Assembly: GCA_932294295.1 (NCBI GenBank)
Contig: OW028584.1
Span: forward strand, 12,036,407 to 12,100,406
From: Alitta virens
Taxonomy: Eukaryota; Annelida; Polychaeta; Phyllodocida; Nereididae
Reading direction: 5' to 3'
Length of the DNA stretch: 64,000 nucleotides
Position 1 is the stretch's first letter, and every line of letters begins with the position of its first letter. A program made the position numbers and the translations under genes. A model generated the notes under the pieces. That model did no database searches. It saw only the letters and a list, made by a program, of their open reading frames with translations, and was not told the origin of the DNA. This document shows positions 21,199 to 32,031 of the stretch, piece after piece.

Positions 21199-22290
21199 TA
21201 GATAAATACACCAGATTAAAATTTAAAACAAGAATTGATAAAGTTAAAGTCAATTAAAGTCAATTACAGTTAATAAAATCTAATGTCAATTAAGGTTTGT
21301 AAAAAGTCATCATAAAATGTGGGCATCTGGAAAATTGCCAATAAATCGAATATGTTAGAATCCAACAACTCCATTGGAAATTGCTGGGAAAAATAAAACC
21401 AAAACAGGCTTACATACTTGCATGCTATTTCTGTTTCTGCAAGTTGAGTGATTGGTTCCACATTGTATGTATAGGAACATGTTACAATGTATATTGTATT
21501 TCACGAACATTTTTCCATGTCTTGTCACCCAGTATTCTTGTTCTTCCAATGCCTGCAACCGTGCCATTATAAATTTTCACAAGGGCATAACTTTCTTTTA
21601 ATTAATCAACTGCTCGGTGTTTCGTTTTTCAGCCTCATTAAGAAGCAGCGGATGAAGGTCTGAGGAAGCAATTGGGAGGTGTGAAAGGATGCTTTTCATC
21701 CTGAGACTGTTGTGCTTTGCTTAGGCAACCGCAGTTCGTGTTCCATCACTATCTGTGCATTGGCAAGATGGACGATCATTAAGGTGCCCAAGTCTACCCA
21801 TAATGCCACTGTAGACCGGAAATGAGACTGTATGACTACCACCGCGACGCCTAGTGTGATATGCTAGCAATTCAATAAGAGTTTGTGAGATAAGTGATCG
21901 CGTCGAGTCTGAAACAGCAGCAAAAAAATTGATAAATAAAACCTTGAAAAGAAAGACTTAAGTGTCACCCGAGAAGGTCTGGTTCCAGATGAATTGATCT
22001 CTGGATCAAAGGGGTCGCTCCAAGGAGGACAGGTTGAGTGAAATGTTATTAGTACTTCCTGTGAGGTCGTAGCTATATTTAGCAACAGGATTGACAAATG
22101 CATCTGCAAAATCTGCAGTGACTCGTGTCCTTTCTCCAATGTCATTGCAAGTTAATGGTACCAATCTGTTTCGGTTGATATCACACCTTTAAATTATTTT
22201 GATTATTCTATTACTCCGTTTCAGGAGTATCACTTTTATTACAACTGAAAGGTGATCAATTGATTTAGAAACGGATAGAAAATAAAGAAA

Positions 22291-22375
22291 ACAACTACAG
22301 CGCATGCGCGAAAGATCAGTGGCCCTGACCAATGAGATTCAGCCTCGAGGGTGCCAGTATGATCACGTGATCTTG
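22291..22375 (+). promoter_or_regulatory. Promoter-like cluster: NRF1, CCAAT, E-box
   Basis: GCGCATGCGC at 22300-22309 is a perfect NRF1 palindrome, CCAAT lies at 22329-22333 and GATCACGTGATC at 22361-22372 is a 12-bp palindrome with an E-box. All three lie within about 75 bp, some 480-550 bases upstream of the ATG at 22855. The pattern fits a TATA-less animal promoter for the gene below; the start site is not determined. Confidence 0.5.
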
Positions 22376-22854
22376 AGGCAAGGACCAGCCTGTTGATCTG
22401 CCTTATTTCTTCAGGGCCAATAAAGTTATTGAGCATACTTAATTCAATGCTACATAATGGTCAAGATCACATCCCTGCTGTGCAGCCATGAACCTTTGAT
22501 TTCCGATCCCCTAATGGAGGATATATATGCTCTTACTTTTACGACACAACGAAAGGTCGATTGATGATTTTATCAAATGTTTACATTGGTTGGATATAAC
22601 ATGGAATAACTCTCAGCACAATGGATTTACCTGTGGTTTTAAGGGTCATTGTTAGCAGGCAATTGATCAGGTGGAAAAATACCTGACATCAAAAACATGG
22701 ATCAGGCCATATAAAGGAATTCTGGCCTGCTGTCCTGTGACTTTTTGGTGTACCACAAGGATACACATAAGTTCCTATCATACTGTTTTATACATTTTTG
22801 CCCTTCGTCTTATTCGATTGTGACATTCATGCTAGTATTGCGCGTCATCGGACA

Positions 22855-23116
22855 ATGACATCGAACCATCACGATGACCAGATCGAGGTTTTGTCGGTAC
22901 AACCAACTCGGGAACAGGAGGAGTTACGATACTTCGTTCTTGACTCTCCAGCCATGGAGGACAATGTCTGTGTACTTCCGCAGGAAGTGGTACCAAAAAC
23001 TGCCAAAGAGAAGCGACTGGCCAGAGTGGTCATGGTGGTTGCCACTCTTATGATTGTTAGTAGTTTCCTTTTGGTTGGGATTACGCTTTCCATGTCGGAC
23101 CACATCGATGAGATGG
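22855..23116 (+). CDS. Exon 1 of a 133-aa single-pass membrane protein
   Basis: ATG at 22855 (context ACAATGA, A at -3) opens 87 codons plus one base, ending at a strong donor G|GTGAGT (intron from 23117, phase 1). The product begins MTSNHHDDQIEVLSVQPTRE. Residues 26-29 are YFVL, a YxxPhi sorting-type motif; residues 51-57 are KEKRLAR, and residues 58-80 form one hydrophobic helix ending GITLSM, followed by acidic SDHIDEM. The positive-inside rule puts the N-terminus in the cytosol. Upstream in-frame codons exist, but the first good ATG is this one. A phase-compatible exon is found at 54376; a second one, at 47396, cannot be excluded. I do not recognise the family. Confidence 0.7.
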
Positions 23117-23608
23117 GTGAGTCAGTTTCAGATTCTTCTTCTTCTACCAAATGTACAGTTAAGTTCGTATTGTTTCTAGCTTTAACTGCTTTCTGTTCAT
23201 TATGCAGATTTACACTGATCTCAAAAAGGTTTGGAAGCCACCACTTAATACTACTTATTAACCTAATTGATATCATTGCCATTAATTCCAACCATGTCCA
23301 GCAGTATTCCAATATATTCTCCAAATGCTTGTCCAGTCAGATCTCTTCATTAATACCATGTGACTGTCCAAAATTTTAATATATTGGATTGAAAAAGTTA
23401 TATCAGACAGAAAACGATCACTGCATCATCCAATATAGCTTTTCTTCATCCAGTAAAACTCTATATTGGACTCCTTGCCACTATTTGAATGATTTTATTC
23501 AATGCAAAATTGATTTGTCACCAAAAACTGATCTGTCACATTGTCAGCAGCAGTGTATCATCACAGTGTATGTCCAGCAACAATGCCAATCAGGTGCCAG
23601 TCTGAGCA

Positions 23609-24025
23609 TTACAGCCAAATTCATTGACTTGGAAACTAGTCGCATAGACTTGGAAGCCTAATTCGAGATAACGTCATATGAATCCAGGATTCCCATTGGT
23701 TAAATACAGTCACTCAGCCAATGAGAGTCTTGGATCCATATGAAGTCCTCCGAGTTTGGCTTCCAGGTCTATACAACCTTTTCACGCAGCAGCCATGTTG
23801 GTATTTTTGCCTCATGGACCTCATTTTGATTACATCATATATCACGACATCATTACTTCTCCATTGTTCTTGCACTCTGTGACCTCACCATGGCCATCGT
23901 CTGCTGATGGCATCACAATATTATATCTGAGTGCAAAGAGAGGTCAATGAGGCAAAATTCCAACATGGCTGCTGTGAGAACAAGGGTGTATGAGACAAGT
24001 TTCCAAGTCAACGAATTTGGCTGTA
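23609..24025. mobile_element. MITE-D copy 2, carrying a nested MITE-H
   Basis: Left arm TTACAGCCAAATTCATTGAC and AACGTCATATGAATCC; right end CAAGTCAACGAATTTGGCTG then TAA. It is interrupted at 23774-23988. The host arms align across the insertion. Confidence 0.75.
23774..23988. mobile_element. MITE-H nested in MITE-D
   Basis: 215-bp palindrome: left arm CGCAGCAGCCATGTTGG, right arm CCAACATGGCTGCTGTGAG, inner arms TGCCTCATGGACCTC and GAGGTCAATGAGGCA. TA at 23772-23773 and 23989-23990 marks the target duplication. Confidence 0.75.
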
Positions 24026-24548
24026 ATAAATTTCCAAACTTTTCGAAGACAGTGTAAATCAAGCTCTATCCAGTGCTCCCGCAAGAATTTCTCTTGTTCC
24101 AATTCTAAAGTAAATTCTGAAATTCTGATATCTGTTTGAAGCTACACATTTAAGCTCAGGTGAGTTGCATACCAACATTTCACAATCAGACAGGAGGTGG
24201 TTGACATTTTAGTCATGTTGCTGGTTCTGGGAACTAATGCTTCTCTCTATTTCAATAACTTTTGCAAGGATGACATGAGGGTTACATTCAAAGGTTAATT
24301 CAAAAGAAAAACAAAATGAAACTGTATCACGGTTGGTGTAGTTACATAAGGAAGGACACCAAAATACATCTGAGGCAGATGTATAAAGACATACATCTAT
24401 TGCTACATTTATTGTATACAGTGTAAGACTTTATGATTTATTCTTTAATTATTTCACGTGTGTTCATTGTCTCAAAAAAGTATAGCTCCTTGAAAGTACA
24501 TTGTAAACACTATCATTGTTGGTCCAGTAATGGCACTATTCATAATAC

Positions 24549-24608
24549 AATATATTTTTGATAGTTTGACAATTTTTAGCTTTTTTCTAAAACTATCAAA
24601 AATATATT
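24549..24608. repeat. Perfect 19-bp-stem hairpin
   Basis: AATATATTTTTGATAGTTT pairs exactly with AAACTATCAAAAATATATT around a 22-nt T-rich loop. It abuts the left side of MITE-F. Too AT-rich to call a microRNA precursor. Confidence 0.7.
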
Positions 24609-24875
24609 TTAACATCACTTGTGAGTCCTAAGTCTCACCTCTCAGTTTCGATTCTGGAAATTATATTTTTCTGCCTATGTCTACATTCACTTTTCCCAAT
24701 CCTACGTAATGCACCATAGCAGATGCTGGAAAAAGTGAATGTGGATATAGGCAGAAAAATATAATTTCCAGTAGCTAAACTGAGAGGTGTGAGATTTAGG
24801 ATTCACAAGTGATGTTAAATGGCTTTTTGAAGCAGGTTAACCTTCCATATCCTTTCAGTTCATAGACTAGAGGTG
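24609..24875. mobile_element. MITE-F copy 1 (long palindrome)
   Basis: The left arm (AACATCACTTGTGAGTCCTA, CCTCTCAGTTT, AATTATATTTTTCTGCC, TACATTCACTTTTCC) is mirrored by the right arm (GGAAAAAGTGAATGTGGATA through TTCACAAGTGATGTTAAAT). The right end continues GGTTAACCTTCCAT. Arms are about 90 bp with about 30 bp between. Confidence 0.75.
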
Positions 24876-25159
24876 GATATTAAGAAAAGTTGGCCAAATT
24901 TGGCATATAATTCAGGGGTATATACCAGAAGAAGGAACAAAATTTCACATCCCTCCATAAAACGCCCAATTGGAACAGTTTGAGCCAGTGTCTGAACTTT
25001 TGGCTTCGTATCTGAATCTGAATAAGTGAACTGCAGTATTCAGGTTGAATATTGTCGCAGCTAGTGCGCTTGTAGCTAAAAGAGAAATTAAAAACTCAAT
25101 GATAAAAATAAAGTGCAAGAGGTGCAGCTAAAACCAGTGACTAAAAACAAACAACCGCA

Positions 25160-25270
25160 CTACAGTTTGTCCTTAAATGCCTCTGCATCCTGCACACGTG
25201 TCTCCTCAGAAGGCAGCCCATTCTACATTGTGGTAGTAGCAGGAAAGAAGTGATTTTGATAATTCTTAGT
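25160..25270 (-). pseudogene. LINE ORF2 C-terminus relic (minus strand)
   Basis: The minus strand reads NHFFPATTTM, a stop in place of the expected Trp, then NGLPSEETRVQDAEAFKDKL and a stop at 25160-25162. The order FFP...(W)N.LP......FK..L is the hallmark of the extreme C-terminus of RTE/L2/CR1-type LINE proteins. It has one in-frame stop and no recognisable reverse transcriptase upstream, so this is a dead fragment. Confidence 0.5.
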
Positions 25271-25818
25271 TTTAATGTGAGGCCTTAGGAACTTTATAGT
25301 AGCTCCCCTGCATTGTTGTGATGAATGGTGAGTTTGTAGGACATAATGAAGTTGGGAGGGCAATTTTGTCATGAACTGTACAATGTAAATTACTAGTCTA
25401 CAATGTGATCTATGTACTTCAAGCCTACCCCTAGCGTTTCGATCATCGCAGAGACACTTGTGTCCTTCCTGCAGTTACAGTTGACGAAACTCGCCACTCT
25501 GATTTGTACCACTTCTTACTGTTTTACCTGTGTGATGTTTCTCTTGTGTGAATGTCACTGAAATAATAAATTAAAATGGCCTATTATCACTCAAAGGCCC
25601 AAAGTGTTACTCAAATTGAACTATCAACTTGTTATCAGGGCATACCAGCGTGCATGAAGTTTTAGCTTCTCTAGATAATACCCCCATGCATTGGCCAAAT
25701 GTTGACTGTTAGCGTATCGGGCATAATGTTGCTTTAAATCGGCCCAGTGTTGGCTCAATTTCCAGTAGTTAACGGAATTCAACTGATGATTCATACCACA
25801 TTACATTAGAATCATCCA

Positions 25819-26006
25819 GGGGTGGGGGCCTAGCTCAGTGGTAGTGCGCAGGGATTTCAACCACTGGGTCCCGGGTTTAATTCCCGGTCGAGCCTAAGTT
25901 GGATGGCTGTTTCATGCATTGTCTTATTGCCATGGTCCCTGCCTGGCCTAATTAGCCCATCAGGTGCAGAAATACAGGACGTAAATCCCTTATCCACCCA
26001 CCCACC
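25819..26006 (+). repeat. SINE-A copy with 14-bp target duplication
   Basis: Full-length forward copy from GGGGTGGGGGCCTAGCTCAG to CACCCACCCACC. ACATTAGAATCATC (25803-25816) and ACATTTGAATCATC (26007-26020) differ by one base. Confidence 0.9.
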
Positions 26007-26946
26007 ACATTTGAATCATCAAACTAGAGTCTCATCTATCTACTTGGGTAGTTAATGCTTACTACTCAATCGATATGTCCGTGACATTAAAATAACGAAG
26101 ATTTTAGCTCAAGGCGACAGTCATTCATACAACACTTCCAAGCTGAGTCTGCCATGTGCACAACTTTATTGATAAATCGATATAGTGACTGCTGATTCAG
26201 TTATTCGGCAAAGAAAGAAACCCTGAGGGGTGAGCATCCTCAGCATACTAAATTATCACTGGATGGAAGTCTCTTTCGAGACATGAATGTCATTCATTGA
26301 ACCTTTTTCGAAAGGTTGGATATAAGTTATCATTTCACCCGCTGGATGTATTTATTAATCATATATTATTTTCGATTGGGTAAGCACATTTTGCAAGTGC
26401 AAGATAGGCGTATAAACTACTAAACCTGAAGTCCTTTTGTGTGGTACATGTGGCTTAATAAATTTACTGGGGACATAAATCTTCACACGTGTATCCATAA
26501 TTATGCAGTGCAATGTTACGAATAACACTTATGTAACTTCTGCACATAATTTACACCTTCAGTACACTGAATTATAATGTAAATAAAAAAGGCTGTTGTG
26601 TGAGATAATAATAGGATGATGGCCAACTGCAATATGGACAGAACAATACAATTGTCGAAAGTTTGTCTGACTGTCTGGATCCTAGGATAAATGGAGAGCT
26701 GACTTTCATCAGAGAAAGGATTTGTCCTTGGAAGAGCAGCACTGGCTACTGGGATGCTAGTTCTGACATATCCCAATTTGACATGAGCTTATCGAAAGTT
26801 GCCTATTTTGTTTGAGGTTAAAACACTTTTGGTTATTGTATTATATTTACTTATTATCAGCCTTTTTCAAAAACGGGCAGATTAAAACTTGCAATAAAAT
26901 TCACTGATATCCAAAGAATATAATGAGGAGTCATTTTGTCAATGTT

Positions 26947-27009
26947 GTGTGTGTGTGTGATTAGGGCTTTACGTCCTGTACTTCTGCACCAGTTGGGCTA
27001 ATTAGGACA
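26947..27009 (-). repeat. 5'-truncated SINE-A, 63 bp, with 15-bp target duplication
   Basis: Only the tail (GT)n, ATTAGGGCTTTACGTCCTGT and CACCAGTTGGGCTAATTAGG remain. CATTTTGTCAATGTT flanks it perfectly at 26932-26946 and 27010-27024. A LINE-type truncated insertion, and evidently recent since the duplication is perfect. Confidence 0.9.
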
Positions 27010-27092
27010 CATTTTGTCAATGTTAGTTTCAGCTTTTATACTTCTCTTGGGCAAGTTCTTGTTGCTTATATGTGATCTTCAGTGATTTGGCC

Positions 27093-27245
27093 AATGTACA
27101 TGATGTGTGGCATCTTTTACTTGGCTCAGCATAGACACCCAGTACAAGGCACATCCAATTCAGCATCTGATGTTAATAGCATGCAGCTGAGATGAAACTC
27201 ATGACGAGTAACCCTCTAGAGTTTGAACCCTGTACCCTCTTCCTC
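27093..27245 (-). repeat. SINE-B fragment (reverse)
   Basis: TTACTTGGCTCAGCATAGAC, CATGCAGCTGAGATGAAACT, then the reversed B-box region AGTTTGAACCCTGTACC. Confidence 0.65.
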
Positions 27246-27265
27246 CAGCGATGCTGTCAATGCTC

Positions 27266-27715
27266 AGTTCACACCTTCACGATTTTACCGGCGATTGATG
27301 ACGATCTCAATATCGTAGTAATTATTGGCCCTTAAATTGATAATTAGTCCCTAGTTAACATTAATTACATACGACCTGTCAAGACGAGCAAGGACCAAAC
27401 TACGACGCAACTAAGAACCACTACATCATGCCTACGTTAGTATGAATATAGCTACGATTTAGTACGAATATATACGATGTCACAGAACGTAGGTTGTCGT
27501 AGCAAAATCGTAGCTGGTCAAAGCATTTGGTCTGGTCAAGCCAGGTGATTGACAACGACGTCTTACGGCCGTCATACTAGCATCCTACGACGTCCTACGA
27601 TGAGCTACGATGAACCTACGATTTTGTAACTATGAAGCCTCTGAGCAGTCTTAGAAGAACCCTACAGATTAGCTACGACTTATTAAGATTGTTTCCGATC
27701 ATGAAGGTGTGAACT
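27266..27715. mobile_element. 450-bp foldback element rich in CTACGA
   Basis: Termini AGTTCACACCTTCACGAT and (reverse of the right end) AGTTCACACCTTCATGAT match at 17 of 18 positions. Inside, CTACGA and its reverse complement TCGTAG recur more than ten times as degenerate inverted sub-repeats. It is CpG-rich against an AT-rich background. No target duplication is evident and nothing is coded. Confidence 0.7.
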
Positions 27716-27879
27716 AGCCTAGTAATCCAGCAGTAATGTGGTGAAGAATGCTGGACACAAAAAATCTAAAGTATCATGTTGGTCAAACGAGCTGTATATA
27801 TGTAGCAAAAAACCAACAACGAGCATATAATTAATAAATATCATGCAATTACTAGCATTTTTAAGACTCGTCTCAGAAC

Positions 27880-28050
27880 TCAGAACTCATAACATATTTA
27901 TTTCATATTACGCATATCAATGATTGATACAATTTAACATATAAGAAACATAAGAATGAAGTAAAAAGATGATACATGTAATATGGGGGACATCTCTAAG
28001 ATATTTGATATATCGCTACTGAGATGCCCCCCATGGTTTGCTGAGGACTC
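27880..28050 (-). repeat. Possible LINE 3' UTR fragment (reverse)
   Basis: A short heptamer tail (CTCAGAA)n at 27884-27899 is followed by TATTTATTTCATATTACGC, the layout of a reversed LINE 3' end. From 28051 to 29110 I see only AT-rich unique sequence. Confidence 0.3.
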
Positions 28051-29124
28051 TCACCAATTCCATCACACCTTGATGCTACTATTTAATATCTTTTGTCAAT
28101 GTGCTTGTGTTCGACACACAGATGATGTAGATGTCTTCATGAAAACGGTCTTCAGTTAAATGAAATTCACATACTTTGCAGTATTTTCAGTTTGGTAAAA
28201 TGAAATTCAAAATGATTTTTCTAAATTCACATATTATATTGCAAAATATTTTGATATAGTGGAATAGATGGTATGAATCTCCTTGAGTAAATGTACATAG
28301 AAGTTTATGTGTAATAACGAGCGAGTGTATGTGAAATTGCTCACATAAATATGTAATATGCATCTCTAATAAAGCTAGGACTAGAAGTCCCACGAATGAG
28401 TTTTAAATGATGAAAACACAATGGGTATGATTTTTATTGAAATGTCACATCAGGAAAAGCATTGTGTCAAAACATGCTGGCAAGTGGCAATAAAAAACAA
28501 TGAGCATGTTGTATTTCCGGATGAGAAAAGAAGTGACAATAAACGAAGAAAGATACAATGGTTGCGGACACCCTATTGGGCGTATTTGCCTTTTTTTAAA
28601 GTTAACCAAAATAGAAGTTTAAAACGAAATGTTATACAAATAAGAATAGTGTACATTGTTCATGTAGACAGAAAGAGGTCAGTCCTGACCATCGGTCTAC
28701 GCACAAGTGCATAATGCACTCCTTATAGGTTTCTTATTAATCTAAATTATTATTACAATTGGGAAAAAGTCTTATTAAAAAATCGTGAATGTGGAATAGC
28801 GAGCACTAGTGGTAGTGCAAGATATGGCATATATACTCAAGTGCTAATTATAATTCTGACGTATACACGAGTGTGCTAGTAATGCCACATGCACACGTGC
28901 AAGTAAACTCATATACACGAGTGCTGTGCGAGATTTGGCACATATACTCGTCCACTCGTGAATGCCATATTTCGCAATATATATAAATGATCAAACAGCT
29001 CACTTTTTAGCCATTCTGACTAACTTTATTTCGTGATAATGACATGACATCGACCAAGTCTGATAAACTAGTCAGTTAAAACTGACTAACTTATCATTTT
29101 AGAATGACTGAGATCTCAGAAATA

Positions 29125-29316
29125 GGGGTGGGGGCCTAGCTCAGTGGTAGCGTGCTGGGCTTCCAACCACTGGGTCCCGGGTTCAATTCCCGGTCGAGCC
29201 TATGTTGGATGGCTGTTTCATCCCTCATCTCATTGCCATAGTCCCTACCTGTCCTAATTAGCCCATCAGGTGAAGAAATACAGGACGTAAAGCCCTAATC
29301 CACCACCACCACCACC
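29125..29316 (+). repeat. SINE-A copy with 14-bp target duplication
   Basis: Full-length: GGGGTGGGGGCCTAGCTCAG, B box GGGTTCAATTCCCGG, tail (CCA)n. AGATCTCAGAAATA flanks it exactly at 29111-29124 and 29317-29330. The best-preserved copy; usable as the window consensus. Confidence 0.95.
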
Positions 29317-29431
29317 AGATCTCAGAAATATTTTCAGTGAGAATTACTCGATCAAATTTCCATCTGACTGTCATTTTATCAAATCAATGACGTCAATCAA
29401 AGAAATGAAAGTACAAGAGCAGAAGAGATGG

Positions 29432-29457
29432 GCTGCTGCTGCTGCTGCTGCTGCTGA
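29432..29457. repeat. GCT triplet tract
   Basis: (GCT)n of about eight repeats followed by GACAGCAGATG. From 29458 to 30485 I see only unique AT-rich sequence. Confidence 0.85.
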
Positions 29458-30489
29458 CAGCAGATGCCTTCACGAGATGCATTATTGATGAATTTGTCAA
29501 CAGATCAACAGAACCACAGATTTACAGCTGCTGGAGGCCCTCATTTCTCCGAGCACTTTTTATTTTTTCTGAAACGTTGCACTTGAAATCATGGTTGCTG
29601 CATGGCACTGTCTGATGTTGCACTTTGCATCATGAATTATTCAGTAAAGATAGCTTTTGAAATTCGTGAAATAATGCTAACAGACAGAAGTTGACAGTGC
29701 TTGCTTCACATTTATCATGGGTAGTTTCACGTTTCCAGCTTAACTAAAAGTCTGTCACTGGATGGAATAAATGAGAATCATTTGTCAAACTTTGGTTTCA
29801 CCAGAGTGAGCAGCAAAAAAAAAACATCGATTCCTATTTTGGTTGATACACAAATCTATTACTACATATACATGTAGAATTTAAGTTAGTTATTTAACTA
29901 CAGTGTACATATGTATTTTTCATTAATAGAACTGTGATTTATTTAAATGTTTTGTACATAAAATTTTGCCTTGCCTGGTTGGAAGTTTGGAACTATATGA
30001 GACAAATAACATAGAAAAATCAACTTGCACTTTGAAGAACGTTGTATTTTTTATCATTCCTTATTCATGCAAACTTTTATAGAATTGACGAGGATGGTTT
30101 ATTGTATACTCGGCATATGCAAACATTGCATACGATCAATTAAGATATTGATATCGGATCTACTTTTCAGAAGCATTAGGTAAATTCAACCAAGAAAATG
30201 ATTGACCTTTCAAATATCATTGACCTAACCATTTTTGAAGATCTCATTTACCAATCATATACATACAGTTTCACATCCACCAATAAATATGTGCTTTAGT
30301 AATAATGTCAATAAAATTATACATGTTGCTGAAGAAAATTGTTGGTCATATATTGATGAAAAGAAAAAGTTTAACTACCAATATATTTTAGAGTGTGGGG
30401 AGAGGGCCCTGTACTTATATAATGACAGTGGGGCAAGCATATACCAACCACTGCTTAACAGTAATTAATATTCTGATATGCATTTAACT

Positions 30490-31205
30490 TGCCCATTAAG
30501 CTACAGACCAGTAGCACAGAGACATTGAGACATTGAGACTTTTAAACATTGAGACATTGAGACTTCTAAAACATTGAGACATTGAGAAATTGAGACATTG
30601 AAACTTTTAAGACATTGAGAAAATGAGACATTGAGACTTTCAAAACATTGAGAAATTGAGACATTGAAACTTTTAAAACATTCAGAAATTGAGACATTGA
30701 AACTTTTAAGACATTGAGAAATTGATACATTGAGACTTTTAAAACATTGAGAAATTGAGACATTGAAACTTTTAAAACATTGAGAAAATGAGACATTGAA
30801 ACTTTTAAAACATTGAGAAATTGAGACATTGAAACTTTTAAGACATTGAGAAATTGATACATTGAGACTTTTAAAACATTGAGAAATTGAGACATTGAAA
30901 CTTTTAAAACATTGAGAAATTGAGACATTGAGACTTTTAAAACATTCAGAAATTGAGACATTGAAACTTTTAAAACATTGAGAAAATGAGACATTGAGAC
31001 TTTTAAAACATTGAGAAATTGAGACATTGAAACTTTTAATACATTGAGAAATTGATACATTGAGACTTTTAAGACATTGAGAAATTGATACATTGAGACT
31101 TTTAAAACATTGAGAAATTGAGACATTGAAACTTTTAAAACACTGAGACATTGAGAAATTGAGACATTGAAACTTTTAAAACACTGAGAAATTGAGACAT
31201 GGAGA
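30490..31205. repeat. 33-bp minisatellite seeded by a SINE-B2 3' end
   Basis: Opens with the SINE-B2 terminus (TTAAGCTACAGACCAGTAGC, ACAGAGACATTGAGACATTG) and continues as about 20 copies of a 33-bp unit built from ACATTGAGA and CATTGAAACTTTTAAA. Because 33 is a multiple of 3, two long frames are open on the minus strand; they are repeat artefacts. Confidence 0.9.
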
Positions 31206-31624
31206 CATTGCATTTGTATAATTGATTAAATAGGTATTACAAACTAATACAGAAAAGGACAAATTTATTTAACATCTTAAAAATGATGAGGAAATTTGGT
31301 GTCATTTCATGTCAGAGAATGATACATATATATATCTCTAATACCATTTTCTTCAAGCGATGGAGCATTTTTGGAGCTCACTGTATGTGCTGGGGCTAAT
31401 CGCTTGCTGCCAGTTGAGATCAGCCTAGCTCTGTCAATTACTGAAGCATGATGCTCTTCCTGTGTGCTTGATGACTTTCTCTCCCACAAAACGTGTCTGC
31501 GCATGGCCTAGCACATTTACATCTTGCTTCCCACAGCAGGTCATTGATCCTTGTGTAAATATTTCGTCCATACACAACTAAGCAACCTTGTTTCTTTATG
31601 CAGCCATTTAACATTGTTTAAGTC

Positions 31625-32031
31625 ACCTAACAGCCCAGCGACCTAATTATGGACATTCTTTGCTAGTTTACCTAGTTATGCAAAATTATTAGTTAAACTA
31701 TGTAGCCAAAAGGCTGAGTATAGATTTAAGATATCTTCTCTTAAATACGAGAGAAATGGATTCATATTTTTCTAGTGCTGGCAATTTTTCTGAATTGCCT
31801 GCTTGTAAGTGTAAACTAAGCGCATGAACATCTAAGTTTTCGGTAATTTTATTGTTAGACATTAAATGCCATAAGCCAAGTTTTAGTCAAAGTTGTTGCG
31901 ATTTAAATTTTACATGCCATAAACACATTTCACAATAACTTCCATTGTCAGCTATAAGAGAAATGGATTAATTTACTTTGGATGAGTAAATGAGCAAAAC
32001 ATGTACATAATTAGGTCGCTTAGCTGTGAGG
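31625..32031. mobile_element. MITE-G copy 1
   Basis: The left terminus CAGCCCAGCGACCTAATTAT is mirrored by the right terminus CATAATTAGGTCGCT at 32006-32020. The internal sequence (GGACATTCTTTGCTAGTTTA, AAAGGCTGAGTATAGA, AGAGAAATGGATTCATA) is shared with the copy at 55258. The octamer array starts at the right end. Confidence 0.8.

Noticed and set aside
22239..22436. Minus-strand frame starting MLNNFIGPEEIRQIN
   Set aside because: It runs through the NRF1/E-box promoter-like cluster and has no supporting splice signals.
29125..29200. tRNA gene
   Set aside because: A and B boxes and a Gly-like anticodon region are present, but the acceptor stem does not close and the same head heads a dozen SINE copies with bodies and target duplications.
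30514..31205. CRISPR array
   Set aside because: No unique spacers between repeats; a eukaryotic minisatellite.
30501..31213. Two overlapping minus-strand frames of about 215 codons
   Set aside because: Translation of the 33-bp minisatellite in two phases; 33 is a multiple of 3, so frames stay open by default.
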